Shown here: piece after piece, positions 34,876 through 42,770 of the stretch | How positions within the stretch are numbered: position 1 is the stretch's first letter | Layout: every line of letters starts with the position of its first letter | DNA from: Clostridium_AD sp050717635 | GTDB lineage: Bacteria; Bacillota; Clostridia; Clostridiales; Clostridiaceae | Assembly: GCF_050717635.1 (NCBI RefSeq) | Contig: NZ_JBOITO010000036.1 | Location: 1 to 64,000, forward strand | DNA length: 64,000 nt | Direction of reading: 5' to 3' | The notes under the pieces: generated by a model | Seen by the model: the letters and a program-made list of their open reading frames with translations, nothing else | The model's database searches: none | Told to the model about the DNA's origin: nothing | Made by a program: the position numbers and the translations under genes

Positions 34876-35326
34876 GGGGTCCTGTACACATATCGTCCAA
34901 AAGTTCAATAGCGATTCCGGCTACTCATTGAGCCAGTAATTACCCCAATATGTTAAGTAAAAGACCAATTTCTGGTGGTTCCTTCTGCCAGTTAGCTTGA
35001 ACCTTCCTCCAAGATAATGTGTTGCACAGTGAAAGGAGACTTTTTTTCATTGCCTCTAGCTTTTTTATCACAGATTGGCTCAACTTTCGTTACAATTTAC
35101 TATCTTCCTTTATGTATCTCTAACAGTTAATTTATAATAAATAAGTACATACCAAGCGATACTTAAAATTAATTCATGTTGTATAAGAACAACAACGCCA
35201 GTAGTACCAATACTTTAGGGATTCTTTCCGAATGTAACAGAATTACATTGTGTTACATTCAGCATTAGCATTTTTTTTGCTTTGACTCCTCTATTGAACT
35301 TTTGGACGATATGTGTAAACAACCCC
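34876..35326. mobile_element. 451-bp internally deleted copy of the inverted-repeat element
   Basis: The ends (GGGGTCCTGTACACATATCG onward; mirrored at 35289-35326) match the full element at 27489-28357, in the same orientation. Sequence homologous to the 3' tip of the recombinase gene (near 34970-35025) is joined directly to sequence for its 5' end (near 35040), so most of the gene is deleted, as in MITE formation. The internal GAATGTAAC palindrome is kept. General divergence shows it is not a direct derivative of the intact neighbour. Confidence 0.85.
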
Positions 35327-35327
35327 A

Positions 35328-35450
35328 AGTAGCGATTTTGTATTTAAAATAGCCAATAAAAGAAATATTACAGTCAAAAAAATTCCTAAAGAAAAATTAA
35401 ATAATTATTTAAAATTATGTAAATCCTGGAATGATGTTAATAAAAAATAG
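35328..35450 (+). pseudogene. 3' fragment of an unidentified gene abutting the element
   Basis: Forty codons, open directly from the element edge, read SSDFVFKIANKRNITVKKIPK onward in a basic, helix-prone C-terminus ending NDVNKK, followed at once by an intrinsic terminator. There is no start codon or ribosome site. It looks like the tail of a plus-strand gene whose body was lost with the element-associated deletion. No family recognised. Confidence 0.4.
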
Positions 35451-35475
35451 AAAGATAAATTATCTTTCTATTTTT
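35446..35475. terminator. Intrinsic terminator
   Basis: AATAGAAAGATAA and its complement pair almost without loop, followed by TTTTTGTACTGTTTTTT. It overlaps the stop codon of the plus-strand fragment, which supports that fragment being a genuine former gene end. Confidence 0.75.
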
Positions 35476-35524
35476 GTACTGTTTTTTATTTATCTATTTC
35501 CCGTCTAACTTTGCTTACTAAATA

Positions 35525-35599
35525 TTATTTAATTGTTTTTGTTGCTGCACTTTCTTTTTTAACTCGTGGAGTTGATGTTTTCTTCTTCAATTCTTCTAG
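35525..35599 (-). pseudogene. 3' fragment of a minus-strand gene at the left edge of the Tn3 element
   Basis: Twenty-five codons open from the transposon edge read LEELKKKTSTPRVKKES and end TKTIK-stop. The lysine-rich tail looks like a real C-terminus of a nucleic-acid-binding or coiled-coil protein. No start is available because the transposon end begins three bases upstream. Short, so confidence is limited. Confidence 0.3.
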
Positions 35600-35697
35600 T
35601 AGGGGTACAGGTAGTAATGGAACAGAAAACGGCTATAAGCATGTTAAAAAATGTATTTAAAATTTTAATACCTGTTTATCATCAATCTTAAGAATAA

Positions 35698-35719
35698 AAA
35701 AAGGCATTGCTGCCTTTTG
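35698..35719 (-). terminator. Terminator of the HD-domain gene pair
   Basis: AAAAGGCA pairs with TGCCTTTT across a 4-base loop, with a run of seven Ts on the minus strand. It lies about 50 bases after the stop of the second HD gene. Confidence 0.75.
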
Positions 35720-35770
35720 GGTTGATGTACAATATAAGAAAGATGTGCATTAAACATATTTCTTTATGAA

Positions 35771-36340
35771 TTAATTTTTTAGTACAATTTTAGTACTTTC
35801 ATATTTATCTCTTATAATTTCTTTGGCTTCAGGGCATAGTTTATTCCAACTTCTTTCAATCTTTTCACTTACCCAATTTGCGCCTTCACTTACCTCCATT
35901 TTTCTTTTATAATATACAAGATGTAGTAGTGAAGGTATTTGGTCTATGTGAGCCATCGCATCGGCACTTGCAAGACATATTGATTCTTTAGTAGTTTTTT
36001 CAAGTGGTACACTTCCCCTATGTTGAATAATACAGTCTTTAATTATATTTATTCTTTCTTCTGGGTAATCAAATCCTTTTAAAATTTCTTCTGCTTCAAT
36101 TGCCCCGTATATATGATGTTCTTTATACATTGATGAATCTTTTACACTTGCATAGTCATGTAGTAATGCTGATATCTCAACTATTTCTTTGTCTGCTCCT
36201 AATCTTTCAGCCAATAATTTTGCATATTTAACAACGATAGTAACATGATAAGTCCATCCTTCATATCCAAATACATTTGTATCTTTCTTACTTTGCTCCT
36301 CAACAATATTTGAAATGGATTGTATTAATTCTTCTGACAT
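35771..36340 (-). CDS. HD-domain phosphohydrolase, transposon passenger 1
   Basis: 189 residues with the HD signature: H32 in TYHVTIVVKYA, HD in ALLHDYASVKD (about 60-61), later His in YKEHHIYGA and QHRGS, and Asp in SADAMAHID. All metal ligands of an HD hydrolase are present. Such proteins hydrolyse phosphate esters of nucleotides; the substrate here is unknown. AGGAGG precedes the ATG. It lies inside the Tn3 element after a second, distinct HD gene, so the pair is a cargo module rather than transposition machinery. Confidence 0.82.
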   Translation of the reverse strand: MSEELIQSISNIVEEQSKKDTNVFGYEGWTYHVTIVVKYAKLLAERLGADKEIVEISALLHDYASVKDSSMYKEHHIYGAIEAEEILKGFDYPEERINIIKDCIIQHRGSVPLEKTTKESICLASADAMAHIDQIPSLLHLVYYKRKMEVSEGANWVSEKIERSWNKLCPEAKEIIRDKYESTKIVLKN

Positions 36341-36408
36341 AAAAAAGCCTCCTATTTAATAGAACTTGACTATGTTTAATCATCCATTATGATAATTTCA
36401 AATTAGTT

Positions 36409-37083
36409 TTATTCAACACCTTCTATCTCTAACTTTAATTTATTAAAATATTCTTCCATAAAGTTAAGTCTTTCTTTGCCAATTTCTTTTGCTCTTTTGG
36501 TATATAACTTATCTGGAATTTTTTTAAATTTTACTTCATATTCAATAAAAGGTGTATGCTTTGAAACATCTTTTAACCTTCCATTTTCAACAGTATTAGC
36601 ATTTAAATAGTTATTAAGTGATTCAGGAACTGTTAATCTTTGTCCGAATTGTCCTGCTAACATAAAAGTACGAGCAATACCACTTGCCCCAATAACATCC
36701 AGTTTATCTGAATCAAAAAGTATTTTTGCTTCTATTGTTTTAGGTTCATTTCCAGTTCTAAATCTATGCGATATAATGCAATGTTTTATCTTCTCTATTT
36801 TATCTTCTTCATACTCTAACTTTCTCAATATGTCCTCTGCAATTTCACTACCTAACACAGCATGGTCGATTTCTCCTGTTTTATCTTCACTCTCTTCTAT
36901 TCTCGCAATATCATGCAACAATGCAGACGGAATCAGAACCTCCAAATCAACATCTTTCTCGTGTTTTGAAAGTGTTAAGCAGAAATTATAAACTCTAAAT
37001 ATATGGTCTAAATTATGGGCTGAACAAGTTAATTTGCTTTTAACAATTTCAATAATTTTTTTATGTGTTGTATCTATATTCAT
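36409..37083 (-). CDS. HD-domain phosphohydrolase, transposon passenger 2 (YpgQ/YedJ-like)
   Basis: 224 residues. HNLDHIFRVYNF (about 23-34), ALLHDIARIE (54-63), HAVLGSEIAEDIL and ISHRFRTGNEP followed by FDSDKLDVIGASGIAR (about 127-142) match the YpgQ/YedJ subgroup, some members of which are nucleotide pyrophosphohydrolases. The ATG at 37083 has a GGGGGTT site; a longer in-frame start is rejected. It is upstream of passenger 1 with a 68-base gap and reads away from the transposition genes. A role in nucleotide stress or phage defence is speculative. Confidence 0.83.
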   Translation of the reverse strand: MNIDTTHKKIIEIVKSKLTCSAHNLDHIFRVYNFCLTLSKHEKDVDLEVLIPSALLHDIARIEESEDKTGEIDHAVLGSEIAEDILRKLEYEEDKIEKIKHCIISHRFRTGNEPKTIEAKILFDSDKLDVIGASGIARTFMLAGQFGQRLTVPESLNNYLNANTVENGRLKDVSKHTPFIEYEVKFKKIPDKLYTKRAKEIGKERLNFMEEYFNKLKLEIEGVE

Positions 37084-37218
37084 TAATGTTAACCCCCTAT
37101 TGATTAAAATAGTTCTATAAATTATAATACCAAACATATGTTCTTATGTCAAATTATAGTTTGATGTTAAAATGAATTGCGCTCCGTAAAAGTGTACCTT
37201 TTTAAACGGTATATAGAG

Positions 37219-37257
37219 CGTTCAATATATTTAGTTTTTATATTTTTGAACGTTCGT
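37219..37257. promoter_or_regulatory. res-like resolution site
   Basis: CGTTCAA and TTGAACG, 20 bases apart, followed by a further CGTTCGT, lie between the divergent HD genes and tnpR. This is where Tn3 resolvases place their res subsites. The half-site CGTTCGT also recurs near the stand-alone resolvase at 48570-48599. Confidence 0.6.
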
Positions 37258-37330
37258 ATTAAACAATTGATATTTTCAAACATATCCTGTATTATTTTAA
37301 TAAATATTATCTTAGAAAGAGGTTGTTTAT

Positions 37331-37900
37331 ATGTAAAATATTGCATACATACGGGTTTCATCAATTGAACAGCATACAGATAGGCAAGAAATAGCACTAT
37401 GCGCATTTAAAATTAATAGATATTTTATTGAAAAAGTTAGTGGTAAAGATACTGAGAGAGCAGAGTTTAAAAAAATGATGGAATATGTTCGGGATGGTGA
37501 TACTCTTTATATAGAAAGTATAAGTAGACTCGCAAGAAGCACTAAGGATTTACTTAATATTGTTGAACAACTAAAAATTAAAGGTGTAGAGCTTGTTAGT
37601 CTTAAAGAGAATATTGATACAAAAACACCTCAAGGTAAATTTATGCTTACTGTATTTGGTGCATTAGCAGAGCTTGAAAGAGAAAATACCTTACAAAGAC
37701 AAAAGGAAGGTATTGACGCTGCTAAAAAAAGAGGTGTTCATTTTGGTAGACCTAACATAGAAAAGCCAAAAGAATTTGAAAGAATATATACTGATTGGAA
37801 ATTAGGAAGTATAAAAGCTGTGCAGGCCTTTAATTTACTAAATCTTAAAAAAACAACATTTTATAAAATAGCTAAACAATATGAGAAAATAATAAAGTAA
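37331..37900 (+). pseudogene. tnpR: Tn3 resolvase (serine recombinase) with stop at codon 2
   Basis: A ribosome site AAAGAGG precedes ATG at 37331, but the next codon is TAA. After it the frame is open for 187 codons: IAYIRVSSIEQHTDRQE with the catalytic Ser at codon 10, VSGKDTERAEF, SRLARSTKDLL, GALAELERE and a C-terminal HTH ending KKTTFYKIAKQY. Only a non-canonical AUU at codon 4 or an internal ATG at 37475, which drops the catalytic Ser, could start it. Most likely it is a nonsense mutant. Everything else about the protein, including the Glu after helix E, is intact, so the lesion is recent. Confidence 0.8.
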
Positions 37901-37922
37901 ACTATTGATAAGGGGTTTTAAA

Positions 37923-40900
37923 ATGCCAGTTGAGTTTTTAACTAAGGACCAAGAATTATTATATGGAAAATTCACAGAGAAACCATCATTAGAACAGTTA
38001 ACAAAATATTTTTGGTTGGATGACGAAGATCTTAGGATTATTTTTCAGCATAGAAATGATTATAATCGCTTAGGATTTGCTATACAACTTGGAACGGTAA
38101 GATTCTTAGGAACTTTCTTATCTAATCCTATTAATATTCCTAAAAACGTAATTGTGTATGTTTCGCAACAGCTGAAAATTGCTGAGGAATCTATCTTGAT
38201 GTATACTTCAAATAAAAACATTCAAAATCATAGAAAAGAAATATGTATATTATATGGATATCATGACTTTACAGAAGAACCATATCATTGGAGACTAGTG
38301 CGGTGGCTATATACAAGAGCCTGGATTACATCTGAGCGACCAAGTATACTTTTTGACCTTACAACTGCTAGATGCATTGAACAAAAAACTTTATTACCTG
38401 GTGTAACCGTTATGGCAAGACTTATTGCCCAAGTAAGAGATAGAGCCACTTCTCGTCTATTGAGTGAACTTTTAAAACTTCCTAATGAAAATCAAATAAA
38501 AATATTAGAAAGTCTTCTTTTAGTAGACGAAAAAGATAAAAAGTCTAAATTAGATGTGTTAAGACAACCACCAACAACTGTTTCAATTACAGGAATTATA
38601 AAAGCTATTGAACGTTTTGAAGAAATACACTCATTAGGTGCTGACAATTGGAATATCTCTAAAATACCAATGGGTAGAATAATTATACTTGCTAGATATG
38701 CAGCTACTGCAAAGATTCAAACAATAGCTCGTATGAGCTATGAAAGACGAAATGCTACAATAGTAGCATTTGCTATTATTTTTAATATAAGTGCTCAAGA
38801 TGATATGATTGATGTAGTAGAACAATTTCTAACTGAACTATTTAAACGTTCTAACCGTAAAGAACAAAAAACTAGACTTAGAACTATTAAAGATTTAGAT
38901 TTATCAGCAAGGCGGCTTAAAGAAGTATGTAGTTTACTCCTTGATGAAAATATTTCAGATATAGATATGCGTTTAGCTATATTTTCTATAATTTCAAAAG
39001 AAGACTTAAATAGAGCAGTACAGACAGTAGCTAAGCTAACCAATCCACCTGAACAAACTGTTGCTTTCGATGAATTATTTAGTAACTATGGTGTCGTTAG
39101 AAGATTTTTGCCTAAATTTTTGTTAGTTACACAGTTTAAAGCCACTTCAGCAGCACAATCCATATTAAATGCATGGAATTTTTTAAAAAATAATGAGAAT
39201 AGAAAGGGGAAAAGTAAATATGCAAATGCTCCGTTAGATGGTATTTCAAAATCATGGAAAGACCCTATTATGAAATCTAAAAATAGAATAAGTTCTTGTG
39301 GTTATACATTTTGGGTCATAGAGCAGCTACTTGAAGCTTTAAAAAATCATGATATATATATTGAAAATAGTAACCGTTATGGAGACACAAGAACAAAGCT
39401 TTTACAGGGTAAAGTCTGGGAAACTCAACGACCTCATATATTGAGAACTCTTGATTGGAAATTCTCTGCTGAAGAATCACTAAAGCCATTATCAGAAGAT
39501 TTAGATAAAGCTTATAGACAAACTGCTGAAAGGTGGAATGTTAATCCAAACGTAAAAATAGAAACTTTTGACGGAAAAGATAGGCTTATATTGTCACCAC
39601 TTGATAAACTTGAAGAATCTAAATCACTAAAACAATTAAGAAAAAAAGTTCAGGCACTTATTCCTAATACTGATTTACCTGAACTTATACTTGAAGTTAT
39701 TAGTTGGACGGGTATGACTGAAGCGTTTACTCATATAAGTGAAGGTAATTCAAGGGTTGAAGATCTTGATGTAAGTATATGCGCAGTTCTTATAGTTCAA
39801 GCATGTAATATCGGAATTGAAACTGTAGTACAAAGAGGGATTCCAGCTCTTGAATATGATAGGCTTAAATGGGTAGAACAAAACTATTTCCGCGCAGAAA
39901 CGTTAACAAAAGCCAATGCTAAATTAGTAGAATATAATTCTAATTTAAAATTAGCTCAAATTTGGGGTGGTGGCGAAGTTGCATCAGCTGATGGACTACG
40001 CTTTGTAACTCCTGTTAAAACAACTACATCAAGAGCCAATTCTAAATATTTTGGAAGAGGACGTGGTGTAACCTACTATAACTTTGTAAGTGATCAATTT
40101 ACAGGTTTTCATGGAATAGTTATTCCAGGAACATTAAGAGATTCTATGTATCTCATAGAAGGAATACTTGAGCAACAAACAATATTAAAACCTAAAGAAA
40201 TAATGACAGATACTGCCGGGTATAGTGATATTGTATTTGGTCTATTTGGATTACTTGGCTATCAATTTAGTCCGCGTATTGCGGATATAGGAAGGTCTAC
40301 ATTCTGGAAACTTGATACTACTGCTGATTATGGAATACTAAATAAACTTGCAAAAGGTAAAATTCGCAAGGATATTATTGGCAGGTATTGGGATGATATG
40401 CTTAGAATTGCTGGTTCCTTAAAAATGGGAGTAGTAAGTCCAACTGAACTTATTCAAACATTACAACGTAATGGAAAACCAACAATGTTAGGGAAATCGA
40501 TAGGAGAATTTGGACGTATTTATAAAACTCAATATTTGCTTACTTATGTTGATGATGAAGGATATCGTCGCAAAATATTAACACAATTAAATAGAGGAGA
40601 ATCACGTCATAACCTTGCTAGAGCAGTGTTTTACGGTAAGAAAGGAGAATTACACCAAGCATATAGAGAAGGTCAGGAAGATCAACTAGGTGCGCTAGGA
40701 CTTGTTGTTAATGCAATCATTGTGTGGAATACAAGATATATGGAATTAGCTATTGAAGATTTACGCAAATCCTATGAATGTGTATATGTTGATGATATAA
40801 AGAGGTTGTCACCACTAGGATATGAACATATTAATATCATGGGTAAATATTCATTTGAAATATCAGAAGAAATAAAAAAAGGTATGTTAAGATCTTTGCT

Positions 40901-40925
40901 TACTTTAGAAACTGAAATAGAATAA
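37923..40925 (+). CDS. tnpA: Tn3-family transposase
   Basis: 1000 residues, full length for the family (Tn4430/Tn917-like). The N-terminal DUF4158 region (1-165) starts with PVEFLTKDQELLYGKF. The catalytic half has D in ASADGLRF (about 690), D in IMTDTAGYSD (about 760) and E in LNRGESRHNLARAVFYGKKGE (about 890), the DDE triad. The ATG at 37923 has AAGGGG upstream; the frame has no breaks. It recognises the 39-base ends for replicative transposition, after which a resolvase must separate cointegrates. Confidence 0.95.
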   Translation: MPVEFLTKDQELLYGKFTEKPSLEQLTKYFWLDDEDLRIIFQHRNDYNRLGFAIQLGTVRFLGTFLSNPINIPKNVIVYVSQQLKIAEESILMYTSNKNIQNHRKEICILYGYHDFTEEPYHWRLVRWLYTRAWITSERPSILFDLTTARCIEQKTLLPGVTVMARLIAQVRDRATSRLLSELLKLPNENQIKILESLLLVDEKDKKSKLDVLRQPPTTVSITGIIKAIERFEEIHSLGADNWNISKIPMGRIIILARYAATAKIQTIARMSYERRNATIVAFAIIFNISAQDDMIDVVEQFLTELFKRSNRKEQKTRLRTIKDLDLSARRLKEVCSLLLDENISDIDMRLAIFSIISKEDLNRAVQTVAKLTNPPEQTVAFDELFSNYGVVRRFLPKFLLVTQFKATSAAQSILNAWNFLKNNENRKGKSKYANAPLDGISKSWKDPIMKSKNRISSCGYTFWVIEQLLEALKNHDIYIENSNRYGDTRTKLLQGKVWETQRPHILRTLDWKFSAEESLKPLSEDLDKAYRQTAERWNVNPNVKIETFDGKDRLILSPLDKLEESKSLKQLRKKVQALIPNTDLPELILEVISWTGMTEAFTHISEGNSRVEDLDVSICAVLIVQACNIGIETVVQRGIPALEYDRLKWVEQNYFRAETLTKANAKLVEYNSNLKLAQIWGGGEVASADGLRFVTPVKTTTSRANSKYFGRGRGVTYYNFVSDQFTGFHGIVIPGTLRDSMYLIEGILEQQTILKPKEIMTDTAGYSDIVFGLFGLLGYQFSPRIADIGRSTFWKLDTTADYGILNKLAKGKIRKDIIGRYWDDMLRIAGSLKMGVVSPTELIQTLQRNGKPTMLGKSIGEFGRIYKTQYLLTYVDDEGYRRKILTQLNRGESRHNLARAVFYGKKGELHQAYREGQEDQLGALGLVVNAIIVWNTRYMELAIEDLRKSYECVYVDDIKRLSPLGYEHINIMGKYSFEISEEIKKGMLRSLLTLETEIE

Positions 40926-41026
40926 ATTTAATATGGGAACAGTTACTAAGTATAGTGTATTATTAGCTATTACCATATTTTTACACGCTTATAGCCGTTT
41001 TCTGTTCCATTACTACCTGTACCCCT

Positions 41027-41236
41027 ATATGCAGTTTTGCATATAACTGTGGTACTTCGGGATTATTTAGTTCAACACTGTATAAAAAAAATTGTACTGG
41101 AATTAGAGACGATTCATTGAAAGAAAACTTTGAAGCGTGGTCTCATGGTAATGGTCAACTTATACAGGGTTTATTAAATAGACGTAACGCTGAGTATAAT
41201 ATGTTTATGTATGGAAATTATACAGGAAATTTGTAG
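41027..41236 (+). pseudogene. 3' remnant of a phage lysozyme (GH24 endolysin)
   Basis: Starting two bases after the transposon end, 69 codons read SFAYNCGTSGLFSSTLYKK, then WSHGNGQLIQGLLNRRNAE and a short tail. SFAYNCG, the SSTL segment and the GL-x-RR-x-AE block are the C-terminal half of T4-type (GH24) lysozymes. The catalytic Glu domain is absent and does not appear at the left edge of the transposon, so DNA was deleted. It shows that the flanking region was once a prophage lysis locus. Confidence 0.75.
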
Positions 41237-41283
41237 ATCTATGTATATATGAATAATACACCCACCATTATCGTAAATAAATA

Positions 41284-41340
41284 ATACAAATAAAAAACCA
41301 TTGATATGATTTAATCATATCAATGGTTTTTTATTTGTAT
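41284..41340. terminator. Large palindromic bidirectional terminator
   Basis: A 57-base perfect palindrome (ATACAAATAAAAAACCATTG and onward, centre at 41312) with A-run and T-run arms. It isolates the lysozyme remnant from the sigma-factor cassette that begins at 41408. Confidence 0.88.
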
Positions 41341-41407
41341 TAAGAGTAATTGTTTACCTACCCTAACTTATATTGATATAGCTGACATAGAGATAACATG
41401 CATTTGG

Positions 41408-41435
41408 TTTACAATTTTATAATAATCTCCTTTTT
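41408..41435 (+). promoter_or_regulatory. UviA/TcdR-type promoter of the sigma-factor gene
   Basis: GGTTTACAATT with TTTACA at 41408-41413, then 16 bases, then CTTTTT at 41430-41435. The same arrangement, including the 11-base GGTTTACAATT block, occurs before the large gene at 42705. It is not a sigma-A pattern. TTTACA with a CT-rich -10 is what TcdR/BotR/UviA group sigma factors use, as I recall from the literature. Confidence 0.65.
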
Positions 41436-41463
41436 AATTATAAGAATACAGAAGGAGATTATT

Positions 41464-41988
41464 ATGGAAAATAAATTAATGGATCTTATTTTAAAATATA
41501 AACAAGGAGATAAAGATAATATTCTAGAAATTATAAATGATTTTATGCCTTTGCTAAAAAAATATAGTAGAAAATTGTCATATGACGGAGCAGATTCCGA
41601 TTTAATTATAGCGCTTATAAAAATAGTGGAAGCATACCCTATTTATAAAAATAACAAAGCCAGTAAGGAATGTGTAATTGTTTCGTATATAGCAACATCT
41701 ATACGTCATGAATATATAAGATTATCAAAAAAAAATTATAAAATTACCATAAACGAAATGGAACTAAACGATAATATCTATTTAATTCAAAATAACAATA
41801 ACAATGGAAGCATGCTATTTGTAAACGAATTATTGGACAAGCTCCCGATTAAACAGAAACGATTACTTAGATATTTATTTGTAAATGAGTTTACCGAAGC
41901 AGAATTAGCTTTAAAATTTGCTGTATCGAGGCAATATATTAATAAGGTAAAGAGAAAAGCCTTAAGTAGCCTGAAACAATATGTTTGA
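41464..41988 (+). CDS. Small alternative sigma factor, UviA/TcdR-like
   Basis: 174 residues, the size of clostridial group 5 sigma factors. Residues 1-85 are an acidic/hydrophobic region-2-like domain (DADSDLIIALIKIVEAYP, VSYIATSIRHEYIRLSKKN), then an Asn-rich linker (108-115) and a C-terminal region 4 HTH (about 142-170: FTEAELALKFAVSRQYINKV). It likely directs RNA polymerase to its own promoter and that of the toxin-like gene. AGAAGGAG precedes the ATG; a longer upstream frame lacks a site. Phage late-gene sigma-like regulators are the alternative family. Followed by two holin-like genes, as UviA is by UviB. Confidence 0.78.
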   Translation: MENKLMDLILKYKQGDKDNILEIINDFMPLLKKYSRKLSYDGADSDLIIALIKIVEAYPIYKNNKASKECVIVSYIATSIRHEYIRLSKKNYKITINEMELNDNIYLIQNNNNNGSMLFVNELLDKLPIKQKRLLRYLFVNEFTEAELALKFAVSRQYINKVKRKALSSLKQYV

Positions 41989-42021
41989 TACTAAAATTAA
42001 TAATAAAAGGAGGTGAAATTT

Positions 42022-42258
42022 ATGGGAACAGATATTGTTAAAATAGCTTCATCCCAAGGAATATGGGCTACACTCTCTGTTTTCCTTGTCTTTTATATTT
42101 TGAAAACACAAGAAAAACGAGATATAAAACAAGATGAAAGAGAACAAAACTATCAAAATATAGTTTCAAAACTCACTAACAAATTTAATATTGTAGACAC
42201 CATAAAAAAAGATTTACAGGAAATTAAAGAGTATATGATTCAAAAAAAAAATATCTAA
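42022..42258 (+). CDS. BhlA/UviB-type holin-like protein
   Basis: 78 residues: one N-terminal membrane segment (about 11-27, GIWATLSVFLVFYIL), the K-x-QEKRD motif right after it and a long charged helix (DEREQNYQNIVSKL). This is the BhlA/UviB bacteriocin holin layout. It would make membrane lesions or a channel for export of the downstream protein. AAAGGAGGTG gives an excellent ribosome site for the ATG at 42022. Confidence 0.85.
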   Translation: MGTDIVKIASSQGIWATLSVFLVFYILKTQEKRDIKQDEREQNYQNIVSKLTNKFNIVDTIKKDLQEIKEYMIQKKNI

Positions 42259-42331
42259 ATTTCCAATTAATCATATTATTTTATTAATAATTAGCTATTA
42301 CAATTAATAATAAGGAAGGAGTTTGTATAAA

Positions 42332-42565
42332 ATGATAAAGGAATTATTTCAAATAAAAAAATTAATAACATTGTTGCTTACTCTAGTCTTTTGTTATCTA
42401 GCTGTTATTAGAATAATCACATCTGATCAATACCTTACGGTATTTAGTTTAGTAATTGCTTTTTATTTCGGACAGTCCACTGTTAGACAAGCTGTTTCAG
42501 AAAGCTCTGAACGAACAGTTAACCCTGTTGCAGATAGTACAAAAATAATGAATGATATTAAATAG
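42332..42565 (+). CDS. Second holin-like small membrane protein
   Basis: 77 residues with two hydrophobic segments (about 10-29 and 37-52) separated by a turn with TSDQYLT, then a polar Ser/Glu-rich tail. Proteins of this outline, with IAFYFG after the second segment, accompany BhlA-type holins in clostridial prophages. It may be the true pore or an antiholin. AAGGAG lies 10 bases before the ATG. About 70 bases separate it from the first holin gene. Confidence 0.7.
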   Translation: MIKELFQIKKLITLLLTLVFCYLAVIRIITSDQYLTVFSLVIAFYFGQSTVRQAVSESSERTVNPVADSTKIMNDIK

Positions 42566-42704
42566 TAATACCTTTTTAATTGCCTTGAAATTAAAAGGAG
42601 TTGTAAATTTATTTACGACTCTTTTATGATGCAATTTAAGTCCCCTATGTGGCTTTAAATATTTAATTCACAATAACTAAAATTTATAAATATGTTTATA
42701 CAGG

Positions 42705-42732
42705 TTTACAATTACAACTATTTTTTCTTTGT
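42705..42732 (+). promoter_or_regulatory. UviA/TcdR-type promoter of the large effector gene
   Basis: GGTTTACAATT with TTTACA at 42705-42710, a 16-base spacer and CTTTGT at 42727-42732, matching the promoter of the sigma gene at 41408. The two are the only such pairs noticed in the window. Confidence 0.65.
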
Positions 42733-42770
42733 ATTGTATGTAAATAAAAAAAGAAAAGAGGTTGTATAAA

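Larger units (their letters stand above)
35602..41025. mobile_element. Tn3-family transposon with two HD-domain passenger genes
   Basis: 39-base perfect terminal inverted repeats (GGGGTACAGGTAGTAATGGA onward; 35602-35640 and 40987-41025) have the GGGG start and TAAGC end typical of Tn3 ends. The 5.4-kb unit holds two HD-domain genes on the minus strand, a res-like region, a tnpR-like gene and a full-length transposase. The flanking five bases (TAGTA left, TATAT right) are not a duplication, so the element or its surroundings were rearranged after insertion. Confidence 0.92.

Noticed and set aside
35597..41030. Five-base target duplication around the Tn3 element
   Set aside because: TAGTA and TATAT differ, so no duplication can be claimed.
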